Origin: Desulfurococcales archaeon
GTDB lineage: Archaea > Thermoproteota > Thermoprotei_A > Sulfolobales > Desulfurococcaceae
Direction of reading: 5' to 3'
NCBI GenBank assembly: GCA_015520735.1
Contig: WAPN01000006.1
Coordinates: 124,001 to 188,000 of the forward strand
Length of the DNA: 64,000 nt
The position numbers and the translations under genes were made by a program. The notes beneath the pieces are model-generated. The model was not told where the DNA came from, did no database searches, and saw nothing but the letters and a program-made list of their open reading frames with translations. Numbering within the stretch: the stretch's first letter is position 1; the number at the start of each line of letters is the position of its first letter. This document shows, one piece after another, positions 26,547 to 35,869 of the stretch.

Positions 26547-26920
26547 TTGACTGGATATTATTTTATCTAGGCTTAGCGCTCACACTATTAGGTGGCGCGA
26601 TGGATTTAATAGCCTCCATAGGATTCTTCAGGTTCAAGGATTTCTATATGAGGCTACATGCAGCAACTATAGGCGCTATTGGTGGAGGATTTTATCCTTT
26701 GATAGGCTTAGCATTAATAGCTCTCTCACTGAACTTGGACGTCTATATCAAAGCTTACATTTCGGGCGTATGCGTTATAGCTGCAGCCTTGATAGCTTTA
26801 ACTGCCCCGGCAGGCTCGCATATACTTGCGAGAGCAACCCATAGAAGCGGGGAGGTCGTGCCGAAGGTAATTGTTGATAGAATTAAAGAAGACATGGAGA
26901 AAGGTGGTAATGAGCCATGA
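26543..26920 (+). CDS. MbhC/MrpG-like membrane subunit
   Basis: The 125-residue protein has three helices and the MrpG signature FFRFKDFYMRLHAATIGAIG. It is part of the antiporter module. ATG 26543 overlaps the stop of the previous gene and is preceded by GGTGGTGG. A C-terminal charged tail (VDRIKEDMEKGG) is longer than usual. Confidence 0.88.
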   Translation: MIDWILFYLGLALTLLGGAMDLIASIGFFRFKDFYMRLHAATIGAIGGGFYPLIGLALIALSLNLDVYIKAYISGVCVIAAALIALTAPAGSHILARATHRSGEVVPKVIVDRIKEDMEKGGNEP

Positions 26921-27165
26921 TCACACTTATAATAGGAGCTATAGCCGTAACACTAGCACTTGTTTCAGCAATACTTATTGTTAATGAAAAAGATGTTTTA
27001 AAGGCAATAGTCCTAGCTGGTGTAGAGTCAGTATTCTTTGCTATTGCTCTAGCGATATTTCTAGCACCAGATCTACTGATAGCCTATATTGCAATAGGCC
27101 TTGGTTTGAACAGTTTACTGTTTATATATGCGCTGAAGAGGGGTGAAAGATATGAGGAAGAGTAA
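26917..27165 (+). CDS. MbhD-like (DUF4040) membrane subunit
   Basis: The 82-residue protein has three helices and matches the DUF4040 core: NEKDVLKAIVLAGVESVFFA, LLIAYIAIGLGLNSLLFIYAL. In MBH it corresponds to the C-terminal part of MrpA. It overlaps its neighbours at both ends (ATGA at the start, 14 bases at the end). Confidence 0.85.
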   Translation: MITLIIGAIAVTLALVSAILIVNEKDVLKAIVLAGVESVFFAIALAIFLAPDLLIAYIAIGLGLNSLLFIYALKRGERYEEE

Positions 27166-27964
27166 GACCTTCCCGGTGATCTGCCTAATAACTACGATCT
27201 CGATTGTTCTCATCTTAGCAGTTCTTCTAAACATATCTGGGCTTACAACATACGGAGTCAATGAATTAACAGGGCTAGCCAAACTGTTCGTTCTAAACAT
27301 TCCTGACCCTACTAAGCCTTGGTCTTCACATGCATTTGAAATAGTTACAGCTATTTTATGGGATCAAAGAGGGCTCGACACGTATTTTGAGACAAGCGTG
27401 TTATTTCTTGCAATAGTTGCATCGGTTGCCTTACTGTCTTACTATGGAAGGAGACACGTACTTGAAGGTACTGGCGACGGATATACTACTATGATTGTAA
27501 AAATCGTAACGAAACTTGTTGTACCGATAATCGCTGTTGTAAGCGCCTCTATAGCTATTCATGGTCATCTGACTCCGGGAGGAGGTTTTCAGGGTGGTAG
27601 TGTTTTCGTTGTCGCACCAGTTCTGATACTTCTGGCCTATGGGAGCAGATTTTTATCGTCTAGAGGCTTCAATGAGCTAAGACTATTAGCCATTAGAGCT
27701 TTAAGCGTGACCTTGATATTTGTTGTGGGCTTAGTACCTGTTCTATATTTCCTAATGCATGGTACAGCGTATTTGTTCCAGAACACATATAAGCCGGACT
27801 CAGCTTTTACGTATCCATACCTTATACCTACACCCATAGGAGAGATACTGACTGCAGGCTCAATAATGATATATAACATACTTGAATTCTTTGCTGTAGC
27901 CGCAGGTTTTACCCTTGCTATACTATTATTGACCAGAGAATTCGAGAGAGGTGAGAAAAAGTGA
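27152..27964 (+). CDS. Fused MbhE-MbhF (MrpA C-terminal end plus MrpB) membrane subunit
   Basis: Residues 1-110 are MbhE-like, with VTAILWDQRGLDTYFETSVL, the MrpA-end signature. Residues 115-270 are MrpB/MbhF-like, with the helix motif IHGHLTPGGGFQGGSVFV. In Pyrococcus MBH the two are separate genes, so this is a natural fusion. ATG 27152 is chosen because GGGGTGA lies 5 bases ahead. The next gene starts within the stop region. Confidence 0.87.
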   Translation: MRKSKTFPVICLITTISIVLILAVLLNISGLTTYGVNELTGLAKLFVLNIPDPTKPWSSHAFEIVTAILWDQRGLDTYFETSVLFLAIVASVALLSYYGRRHVLEGTGDGYTTMIVKIVTKLVVPIIAVVSASIAIHGHLTPGGGFQGGSVFVVAPVLILLAYGSRFLSSRGFNELRLLAIRALSVTLIFVVGLVPVLYFLMHGTAYLFQNTYKPDSAFTYPYLIPTPIGEILTAGSIMIYNILEFFAVAAGFTLAILLLTREFERGEKK

Positions 27965-28371
27965 TATCACTAGATGGCCTTCTTTGGTACTATATAGTTG
28001 TCGCGATATTGTTCACGATTACTTGTGCGCTATACGGCATAGCTACGAGACCACATATTATTAAGAAGCTTGTCTTACTAACCATTGTCTCCGATGCTGT
28101 CTACGTGTTGCTCGTTCTTATGGGTTACAGGATTGGGGCAACAAATCCACCCGTTGTTCCTGGCGGAGTGCTCGAAAACCCGGTTTTTCCATCCCATAAA
28201 ACAATCGTGGAGTTTATGCATAAAGTAGTTGATCCTGTTCCTCAAGTATTGATCGTCACAGCTATAGTTATAGGACTTGCACAATTCGTTTTCCTCGTAA
28301 CTATCTCGATGCACTTGGCGAAATCCACAGGCTCATTCGATATTAGGAGGATCGAAGGTGAAAAAGAATGA
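27961..28371 (+). CDS. MbhG/MrpC (NuoK-like) membrane subunit
   Basis: The 136-residue protein has three helices as in NuoK/MrpC (WYYIVVAILFTITCALYG, KKLVLLTIVSDAVYVLLVLMG and VPQVLIVTAIVIGLAQFVF). The TAIVIG helix carries the conserved MrpC pattern PQxLxLTAIVI. The GTG start overlaps the previous stop and the end overlaps the next start. Confidence 0.87.
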   Translation: MISLDGLLWYYIVVAILFTITCALYGIATRPHIIKKLVLLTIVSDAVYVLLVLMGYRIGATNPPVVPGGVLENPVFPSHKTIVEFMHKVVDPVPQVLIVTAIVIGLAQFVFLVTISMHLAKSTGSFDIRRIEGEKE

Positions 28372-28871
28372 GAAAAGCTGTATCAATCATAATATATGGC
28401 TTGCTAATGGCTATTGTATATCTTATATATACTGGAGTGTTTTCTCTAGTAGAGATTATACTATCAATAGCAATAGGATTAATCATTGCATATATATTTG
28501 CGGGAGACATTATAACTGATCTTTCGAAGCTCTCGCTATCAAGGATCTACCATGCCATAACATATCTAATTAAGTACTTCACGGTCATAGAGGCCAGGGC
28601 TCACTGGAGCGTTATAAAAATTATCCTGTCAAGAAATACAAATCCCAAACCAGCAATTGTGAGAGTTCCATTCAAAGCCAATAATCCTTACACCATAGTA
28701 TTCATCGCCAATAGCATCACTAATACTCCGGGAACAGTTGTCATAGATATGGATGAGAACAAAAAAGCATACTATGTTCACTGGCTTACACCAACAAGCC
28801 TAACCGATGATGACGCCTATAGGAATATTTCACTAGAATTCGAGAAGCACCTTACAAAGGTTTTCGAGTAG
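28368..28871 (+). CDS. MbhA/MrpE-like membrane subunit
   Basis: The 167-residue protein has two or three N-terminal helices followed by a cytoplasmic domain with the MrpE signature TIVFIANSITNTPGTVVIDM and HWLTP. It is part of the antiporter module. In Pyrococcus this subunit is encoded first; here it is near the end of the operon, so the order is rearranged. Confidence 0.87.
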   Translation: MRKAVSIIIYGLLMAIVYLIYTGVFSLVEIILSIAIGLIIAYIFAGDIITDLSKLSLSRIYHAITYLIKYFTVIEARAHWSVIKIILSRNTNPKPAIVRVPFKANNPYTIVFIANSITNTPGTVVIDMDENKKAYYVHWLTPTSLTDDDAYRNISLEFEKHLTKVFE

Positions 28872-28880
28872 GTGGTATAA

Positions 28881-29225
28881 ATGATGAGTATGTTTGAGTT
28901 CCTAAGCACTATAATAGGTTTAACAGTATTGGTCGGCTTCATTATTTATCTTATTTTCTATGAGTTCTTCCAGAGATTCATAGCAAGCAAAATACCCGCT
29001 ATAAGAGATGAGGTCTCAGAGAAACCTGTTATGAGTGGCTTCATCGTCGATGAAATAGATAGCCCGCCAGTTACGAAAATAGTTAAGGAGATCTTATATA
29101 GGGCTTGGAGGCAGGGAGCAAAATTTGTGGAAAGGAGCGTGTCCTCCTATCTAAGCGACTGGTATTTTGTCTCAATAGTCTTGTTGCTCGTATTGGTATT
29201 GTTATCATTCATTATGGGGTGGTAA
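28881..29225 (+). CDS. MbhI-like two-helix membrane subunit
   Basis: The 114-residue protein has one N-terminal helix (STIIGLTVLVGFIIYLIFY), a polar middle part and one C-terminal helix (WYFVSIVLLLVLVLLSFIM). By size, topology and place it corresponds to MbhI, the subunit that links the antiporter and hydrogenase modules. Similarity is topological more than by motif. GGTGGT lies ahead of the ATG. Confidence 0.6.
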   Translation: MMSMFEFLSTIIGLTVLVGFIIYLIFYEFFQRFIASKIPAIRDEVSEKPVMSGFIVDEIDSPPVTKIVKEILYRAWRQGAKFVERSVSSYLSDWYFVSIVLLLVLVLLSFIMGW

Positions 29226-29227
29226 GA

Positions 29228-30208
29228 GTGATTTGGCAGGCGCTTATATTGTTCTTAGAAGCCCTGCTTTACCCCGGGCTATTATTCATGATATTTTTTA
29301 TTATACTTACACAGTGGCTTGCAAGAAAACTTGTTGCAAGAATACAGTTTAGGCGCGGACCCATATATGCTGGTCCAGCAGGTTTTCTACAGCCGATGGC
29401 CGATCTATTGAAGCTCGTGATGAAAAAGGACTTAATAAATAAGTATAGTATGAAGATCAGTCCTTTAATAGCGGTGGCTATTGGGATAGGTGCATTGATA
29501 TCAATAACTGTGGCGACTCCAATAGCTTTTCAGCCTATATATGGAGACTACGACTTTATAATAATACTTTATTTATTATTGATGGTTCCATTTACGCTAG
29601 CGTACTTAGCTGTTGCCCATCCAAACCCCTACACAGCTATTGGTGCTGGTAGATTTGTAGCGCAACTGCTTTCGAGCGAGCCTGCATTTGCACTATCCCT
29701 TCTCGTACCAGTAATAATTGCATCAAAAGAGTTCAATGCCTCCTATTCTCTATACATGACAAGCATATATTCTGCTTACTTATGGGGCATAAGCTTCTCG
29801 AAAACACTAGCTATGATACTTGCAGCTATTGCGGGATTTCTCGGATTACTTGCTGTACTAATGGTAAAGCCATTCGATACGCCCGAAGCAGAATCAGAGC
29901 TTTATTGGGGCATATTTACTGAGCTCGGTGGTCCTAGGCTTGCACTAGGCTTTTTCCTAAAATTTGCGGAGAAGATAGTTTATCCATTGATCTACTCGCT
30001 TTTATTCTTGGGTGGAATATGGCCAGCGTCTCCTGACGACTGGTTGGCAGGTACAGTTGCTGTGTTATTTAAGACAATCATAGTATTCATTGCGATAACA
30101 GTAATTGATGCTTCTCTACCTAGATATAGGCCTGATCAAGCTGTCAAGTTTATGTGGAAATACCTATACCCTATTTCCATTATTGCAATTTTATTATCAA
30201 TTATTTAA
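29228..30208 (+). CDS. MbhM/NuoH-like membrane subunit
   Basis: The 326-residue protein has about eight helices and NuoH signatures: ARIQFRRGPIYAGPAGFLQP, MADLLKLVMKKDL, and the acidic loop KPFDTPEAESELYWGIFTE. It connects the peripheral electron-transfer arm to the membrane arm. GTG 29228 follows the previous stop after 2 bases; the frame extends upstream only through overlap with MbhI. It is the last gene of the operon. Confidence 0.9.
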   Translation: MIWQALILFLEALLYPGLLFMIFFIILTQWLARKLVARIQFRRGPIYAGPAGFLQPMADLLKLVMKKDLINKYSMKISPLIAVAIGIGALISITVATPIAFQPIYGDYDFIIILYLLLMVPFTLAYLAVAHPNPYTAIGAGRFVAQLLSSEPAFALSLLVPVIIASKEFNASYSLYMTSIYSAYLWGISFSKTLAMILAAIAGFLGLLAVLMVKPFDTPEAESELYWGIFTELGGPRLALGFFLKFAEKIVYPLIYSLLFLGGIWPASPDDWLAGTVAVLFKTIIVFIAITVIDASLPRYRPDQAVKFMWKYLYPISIIAILLSII

Positions 30209-30242
30209 GAAGCCCCCTCGAACAGTGAATTTGACCTGCAAT

Positions 30243-30256
30243 ACTTTTTCTTTCTC
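30243..30256 (+). terminator. T-rich transcription terminator
   Basis: A pyrimidine run CTTTTTCTTTCTC lies 35 bases after the last stop of the membrane complex operon. Archaeal RNA polymerase terminates on such T tracts. No stem was seen. Confidence 0.4.
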
Positions 30257-30291
30257 AACTCTTGAACGTTGCAAGACTTTTTGATAATAAT

Positions 30292-30540
30292 GTTCAGTCC
30301 TTCAAGCAAGTTCTCCTAAGCATATCATTGCTTGAAACAGTACTAACCACGAGTCCACTGTCATTGAGAATTAGGGCATCGCTTGGGTTTACTTTCTCTA
30401 TTTGTGTCCTCACACATCATGGTACTAACCAGTACATTTTATCGTCAACCATTACAAGTATTGATGAGGAGACTGTGTTTTTGGCTAACATTTCTGCTAT
30501 GAGCTCTATTATCATAATTGTCGGCGTTACGAGAACCTTT
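30292..30540 (-). pseudogene. Possible PIN-domain toxin remnant
   Basis: On the minus strand a frame with a single stop reads LVTPTIMIIELIAEMLAKN ... IEKVNPSDALILNDSGLVVS and TVSSNDMLRR. The NPSDALIL and SNDMLRR pieces resemble the last two PIN acidic motifs, and no N-terminal Asp motif is visible. A forward frame over the same bases is open for 122 codons but is not protein-like. The rest of 30209-30868 is AT-rich (with an AAT repeat near 30669) and holds the promoter region of the peptidase gene. Confidence 0.35.
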
Positions 30541-30868
30541 GATGAATATTTTGTTCATTTTAAGCGAACTTGCTATGAGTGTTCTCATCCCCTGTGTGAG
30601 AAGTTTCCCCTGGGGGTTCTTCGCAGGTAATTATTCCTTGAGGTATTGGTTAACTTACGGCTTCAAGTAATAATAATAATAATTGAAACAAGACCACTAT
30701 TAAAGATTATTAAACTCCTATCTTGACAAAAAGGATCAATCTCACAGTCATGTAGATATTATGTTATGCTTATTTATTGTTTATCAAAATTATTACGCCG
30801 GAATAAATTAAGTATTTTCTATATTAAACTACTGAATTGTATATCTAAAAAATTATGAGTGATAAGAC

Positions 30869-32652
30869 TTGGCGGTCTCTAGGCTCATTAATATTGTCGA
30901 ATATATAGCAAACATCCCATACTATAATGTAGTTGGGAATGTTGAGAGAAGGATCATATATATAAGCAATAGGGACGGTATTAGGAGGGCATGGATATAC
31001 GATCCTGCTGAGAACAAAACATATCCTATCACAAAACACCCATCAATACTTGTGGCTACCCCTAGACATAGCGAATCAAATACAATAATATACACTTACG
31101 ACGTAGCTCATGGGAAAGAGCTCCATAGATTATGCATAGTTGACATTGAAGAAGGAGTTGAGAATTGCCTTGAGGATCTAGATCCTATGAGAATATTTAG
31201 TCTTGTATGGAATGGCATTACCTTAGCCCTTGTAGGCTCTACCAGTGAAGCATTATACCTTATAATTATTAGAGAAGGACACGCCGTGAGAAAACGTAGG
31301 CTTGATTTCTTCATTGAAGTATCCGATATATATGGAGAACATGTTGTTGGACATGGGATGCTTGCTGGAAATCCTAGGTCTTCGGAGCTCTTCATTTACA
31401 ATATTGACAATGATGAATTTAAAGCCTTCACTCCTAGACAAGGTAGTATCAATGAAAACCCGGTATTTTGCAATGATAAATTATTGTTCGAGTCCAACTA
31501 CGAAGATATGGATGCGAAGAGGCTATACACCATAGATCTATGGCTTACTAGTGAGCCTGAGAAACTCATATTTAAGTATGATGACTACTCAGATTTTGAT
31601 CCTGTCGAGCATATATACTATGACTGCATAGGCGACAAGACATATGTTGTCGCGAAGAAAAACGGCAAGACAAAAGTTTTCGTCAATGGAAGACTCGTCC
31701 CAACGCCTATAGGCTCGATAGGGCGTCTGGGAGTGCTGGGTAATAAAATATATTATTCGGCTTCATCACTTGTCGAGCCCTACCAAATATACTACAGCAC
31801 AAGCAACAACTTTGATGTCGTTCTACCTAATCCGTTACCAGACGATATAAAGAATTCACTTGGAGATAAATACTTTGTCAAGATAAGATCTACGGGCCAA
31901 GTGGATGTACCAACATATATTATCGAATCAAGAAAAACAGGAAAGCCCGGACCAACGATCGTTTACGTTCATGGAGGCCCGTGGGCAGAAATAATGGATA
32001 CCTGGTCGCCCATTATAGCATCCTTAGTGGCTGCAGGATATCATGTAGTCGCCCCTAATTACAGGGGCTCCACAGGTTACGGTGAAAAGTATCGTTTGCT
32101 AGACATAGGAGATCCCGGCGGTGGTGATCTAGAAGACATTATTTCTGTAGCTAAATATGCGGTTGAAATAGGGCTTGCATCCAGCGTTGCCATAGTTGGT
32201 TATAGCTATGGTGGCTACATGACCTACTTGGCGACAACAAGATACCCCGAGCTATGGAGAGCTGGAGTTGCAGGAGCCGGATCGTTGATTGGCTAGAACA
32301 ATACATGCTCAGCGACGCTTTGTTTCGGAGATTCATAGAAATATTATTTGACGGCTATAAACCGGAACTATTGAGGGAGAGATCTCCGATAAATCATGCC
32401 GACAAACTATCTTGTCCCCTATGTATTATCCATGCATCAAATGATACAAGAACGCCGCTGAAGCCTGTAATGAGGTTCATGGAGAAACTGATCGAGAAAC
32501 AGAAGATATTCGAAGCCCATATTTATCCAGGCCTAGGACATATGCTGACAACCACAGATGATCTCCTCAAATACATTGTGCCGATACTCGTTTTCCTTCA
32601 AAAAACACTAGAGAGGCTAGGAGAGACAAAGGATAGCAAAAAGGATTGGTAG
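30869..32652 (+). pseudogene. Acylaminoacyl peptidase (prolyl oligopeptidase family), broken by one frameshift
   Basis: The first frame (30869-32296) gives a beta-propeller domain (about 1-330) and the start of an alpha/beta hydrolase with VYVHGGPWAE, PNYRGSTGYGE and the nucleophile GYSYGGY. Near 32280 the frame shifts, and the second frame continues to 32652 with IVDWLEQYMLSDALFRRFIE, RSPINHADKLSCPLCIIHAS, the acid NDTRTPLKP and the base PGLGHM. Adding one base at the break restores GVAGAGSVDWLEQY, close to the Aeropyrum enzyme. All three triad residues are intact. It is either a recent mutation, a sequencing error or recoding; no slippery site was seen. Confidence 0.88.
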
Positions 32653-32668
32653 CAGAAGGGAATAGTAG

Positions 32669-33865
32669 TTGACACGGAGAAAACTGGCGATAACACTATT
32701 CATAATCACGGCCTATACTGGTACAGTTGCATTTAGGATGAGCATGCCAGCAATAGCTTTTTATGCAAAAAACGTTCTCGAAGCATCAATGTTAGGTATA
32801 GGTCTTCTTACTTCGTCCTTCTTCATCGCACGGGGAATCACGGCAATAATTGCGGGCGGTCTAACAGATAAGCTTAGATCAAAGATGCTGGTTGCATCGA
32901 CAGCAGGTTTCCTATTGAATGCTCTCGTGGTACAACTTTATCCCGCTGTAGCCAACATATACTGGTTGCTCCTTCTAAGATTTGTACAAGGAGTAATGAA
33001 CGGCTTTGCGTGGGTGCCTATACAGGCTCTCCTTGGATTTATAACTAACAAGAACATACGCGGAAGAATATACTCGATTTACTTTATACTTGGAGCGCTT
33101 GGAGCCTTATCAGGTAATATCTTATACTCGGCACTATCATCAGCACCGCTAACACATATACTTATGATCTCATCAATATTCTTCATCCTCTCCGGTACCA
33201 AGATAGTACTTGCTAAATCAATGATCGGCAAGAACGTATCAATAGAGAATAGATTTGAGGAGCGCGGCGAGCCAAGTACAAAGCATGTTATTCAAACAAC
33301 CGTCATGACGATCATACCATTAATGCTTGTTGTGCTTTCAAGCAGCATGTTCAGCTCGGTATTGAGGGGTGATCTTATATATGTTTACCTCAACGTATAC
33401 CTAGGCCTATCCAGATCTGTTGCTTCCCTCATAATCGGGTTTGCAGGAGTAACCGTTCTCCCAGTGAATTATATGATCAGCTGGATAGCCGATAAGAAAA
33501 GCAACAAAACAGCACTGGAAATAGCATTGTCTATCGGCATTGTGGGAGGGTTATTACTATCGACGAAAAACCTCCTACTAGCAGTACCCGGACTCATCCT
33601 GGCAATGATAGGTGGTTCAAGTATTGTACCCGTAACGAGGAAACTAGCAGTTTCAATTAGGTCTTATGGAGGGACAGGTATCGGGATAATAAATACTTCT
33701 GGAAATATCGGTAGCATGGTCGGATCAGCTATTGCGGGCTTATTTTTTGATCGCCTAGGCAACATCTATCTCGGCGGAGGACTAGTATTACCAATGATGT
33801 TAATGATTCTGCCCCTAGTTATCGCGGTTGCCCTCGTCATATTAGCGTTAAAGGAGAATTTCTGA
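32669..33865 (+). CDS. Major facilitator superfamily transporter
   Basis: The 398-residue protein has about 12 helices with the MFS loop 2-3 motif in degenerate form (GGLTDKLRSKMLV, near 62-75) and a repeat of the pattern in the second half (SWIADKKSNKTALE). The substrate is not evident. It follows the peptidase gene by 16 bases, so peptide or amino acid export or import is possible. The TTG start follows GAAGGGAATAG. Confidence 0.8.
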   Translation: MTRRKLAITLFIITAYTGTVAFRMSMPAIAFYAKNVLEASMLGIGLLTSSFFIARGITAIIAGGLTDKLRSKMLVASTAGFLLNALVVQLYPAVANIYWLLLLRFVQGVMNGFAWVPIQALLGFITNKNIRGRIYSIYFILGALGALSGNILYSALSSAPLTHILMISSIFFILSGTKIVLAKSMIGKNVSIENRFEERGEPSTKHVIQTTVMTIIPLMLVVLSSSMFSSVLRGDLIYVYLNVYLGLSRSVASLIIGFAGVTVLPVNYMISWIADKKSNKTALEIALSIGIVGGLLLSTKNLLLAVPGLILAMIGGSSIVPVTRKLAVSIRSYGGTGIGIINTSGNIGSMVGSAIAGLFFDRLGNIYLGGGLVLPMMLMILPLVIAVALVILALKENF

Positions 33866-34146
33866 GGACCGGCCGCCACATATTTTCCCTCATCTTACTG
33901 AAGAGCAGGCCTTACTGATCGGTAAACATAGTATTTTCCTTCTCTAAGTCAAAGACCTCCCGAATTCCTATATCTTCATAATAAAAATAAAGCGAATCAA
34001 TTATGATTATCGCTAGCTACTTCTATAATCTTATAATGTTGCAGTCATGCAATAGACATACATTCTTATACGAACGAAGGTAGTGCTAGCATATTTTATC
34101 TTATCGAGCATAATATAAGTACATGATAGAGATCAAGGTGTTATGA

Positions 34147-35769
34147 TTGACGAATAGAGAATCCATCGGATTTACCGAGGCTTTTAGTATAGGAGTAGGT
34201 GGTATGATTGGCGGAGGAATATTCGCTGTCCTCGGTCTCAGCCTTCAACTAGCAGGCACGGCTGCACCAATAGCCTTTCTTATAGCTGGCCTTATAGCAT
34301 TAGCGACGGCTTACTCATATTCAAAACTATCTATTAGATACCCCAGCGAGGGAGGGACAATAGAGTATCTTGTGAGGGCATATGGGAACGGTGTCTTCTC
34401 GGGCGGCCTCAACATAATGTTGCTTGCAAGCTACATCGTTATGATATCGCTTTATAGCTATGCCTTTGGAAGCTATGGGGCAAGCATGCTGGGAGGCTCC
34501 ATATTCGCTAAACACTTACTGGCAACACTGGCTATAGTCTTATTCACAATAATCAATGCCTTGGGGGCAGTGATAACCGGGAGGACCGAGGACGCCCTTG
34601 TCCTGTTCAAGGTAGCGATACTCGTTCTAGTTGTCGGTGCTGGTTTCTCCTTCGTAGACTGGGGACGGATGTCTTCTTCAAACTGGCCGGGCCCTGTTAA
34701 CATCATAGCTGGCGGGATGATCATATTCCTAGCCTATGAAGGCTTCGAATTAATAGCCAACACGGCAAAGGATGTCAGGGACATAAAGGTTTTACCTAAA
34801 GCATTCATATCAGCCGTAGTATTCGTCACAACAATTTACGTCTTAGTAGCAATAGTCACGGCCGGTACACTGACCCCGCAACAAGTCGCTGTCGCCAGAG
34901 ACTATGCACTAGCCATGGCGGCTAAACCCGCCCTTGGCGAGCTGGGCTTTCTACTCATAGTTGCAGCAGCTCTTGCATCAACTAGTAGTGCCATTAATGC
35001 TACGCTTTACGGCACAGCAAGAGCTAGCTATATTGTCGCTAAATATGGTCAGCTACCAAAGATCGTAGAGAAAAAAGTGTGGAGGAGCGCTTACGAGGGA
35101 CTAATACTGATCAGTATCCTGAGCGTCATAATGGTTAACACTACAAGTCTAGAAGCAATAAGCGCAGCTGGTAGTGGAGGCTTCCTAACGATCTTCATGA
35201 TGGTTAACTTCGCAGCCTACAAGCTCCGTAGAGAAACAGGTGCAAACAAATACATAACGTTGCTTGGAGGCTTCGCAACACTATTTGCTTTAGGCCTACT
35301 CGTCCTTAGGATGATCCAGCTTGCCCCGACGAAATTATCCGTGTTCATAACGCTCCTCGTTCTCTCGTTCCTCATAGAATATGCTATACGCCGCACAACA
35401 GGCAGAGAAATATCGAAATACATAGACCCCGACCTCGAGAAGCGCGAGAAACACATAAGGAGCTGGCACGAGTGGATACACAGGGTTATCAAGGAGATCC
35501 TCGAGGAATTCAGAGATGCGGAGATATACATTGTTGGAAGCATTGCTAGGGGAGAAATACATAGGTCCCACGATGTCGACGTAATGATTGTTAGTAGTAA
35601 GGTCCCAGCAGATAAGAATGAGAGGTTAAAGAAGAAGATAGAGCTCAAGACTATTAAACCTTATCTAAGAGAGTATCCTGTCGACATACATTTGGTGAGG
35701 CCAGAAGAAAAAGATGAGTGGCTCAAGAAACAATACAAGAAACTAGAATCAAAGAATCATAGTGAGTAG
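34147..35769 (+). CDS. APC-family amino acid permease fused to a nucleotidyltransferase domain
   Basis: The 540-residue protein begins with a 12-helix permease (about 1-415) carrying the APC signatures GVGGMIGGGIFAVLGLS and YEGFELIANTAKDVRD. It ends with a soluble domain (about 430-535). That domain has the full Pol-beta nucleotidyltransferase site: GSIARGE at 464-470, HDVDVMIV with D476 and D478, and the third Asp in VDIHLV (D513). No frameshift or stop lies between the domains. The cytosolic domain may modify or regulate the transporter. The TTG start follows AAGGTG. The preceding 281 bases (33866-34146) hold only a promoter-like AT-rich region. Confidence 0.88.
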   Translation: MTNRESIGFTEAFSIGVGGMIGGGIFAVLGLSLQLAGTAAPIAFLIAGLIALATAYSYSKLSIRYPSEGGTIEYLVRAYGNGVFSGGLNIMLLASYIVMISLYSYAFGSYGASMLGGSIFAKHLLATLAIVLFTIINALGAVITGRTEDALVLFKVAILVLVVGAGFSFVDWGRMSSSNWPGPVNIIAGGMIIFLAYEGFELIANTAKDVRDIKVLPKAFISAVVFVTTIYVLVAIVTAGTLTPQQVAVARDYALAMAAKPALGELGFLLIVAAALASTSSAINATLYGTARASYIVAKYGQLPKIVEKKVWRSAYEGLILISILSVIMVNTTSLEAISAAGSGGFLTIFMMVNFAAYKLRRETGANKYITLLGGFATLFALGLLVLRMIQLAPTKLSVFITLLVLSFLIEYAIRRTTGREISKYIDPDLEKREKHIRSWHEWIHRVIKEILEEFRDAEIYIVGSIARGEIHRSHDVDVMIVSSKVPADKNERLKKKIELKTIKPYLREYPVDIHLVRPEEKDEWLKKQYKKLESKNHSE

Positions 35770-35869
35770 TCATTCCATCAAGAATTTATTTGTTCTCCTT
35801 CAATTAATTCGTATCCGGAGAAACATATGCATGTATTTGTGATATAAAATAGGGTAAGGTTGATGAGAT

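Noticed and set aside
30262-30630. Forward 122-codon reading frame downstream of the membrane complex operon
   Set aside because: No ribosome binding site and no domain-like pattern; the minus strand reads better as a PIN remnant.
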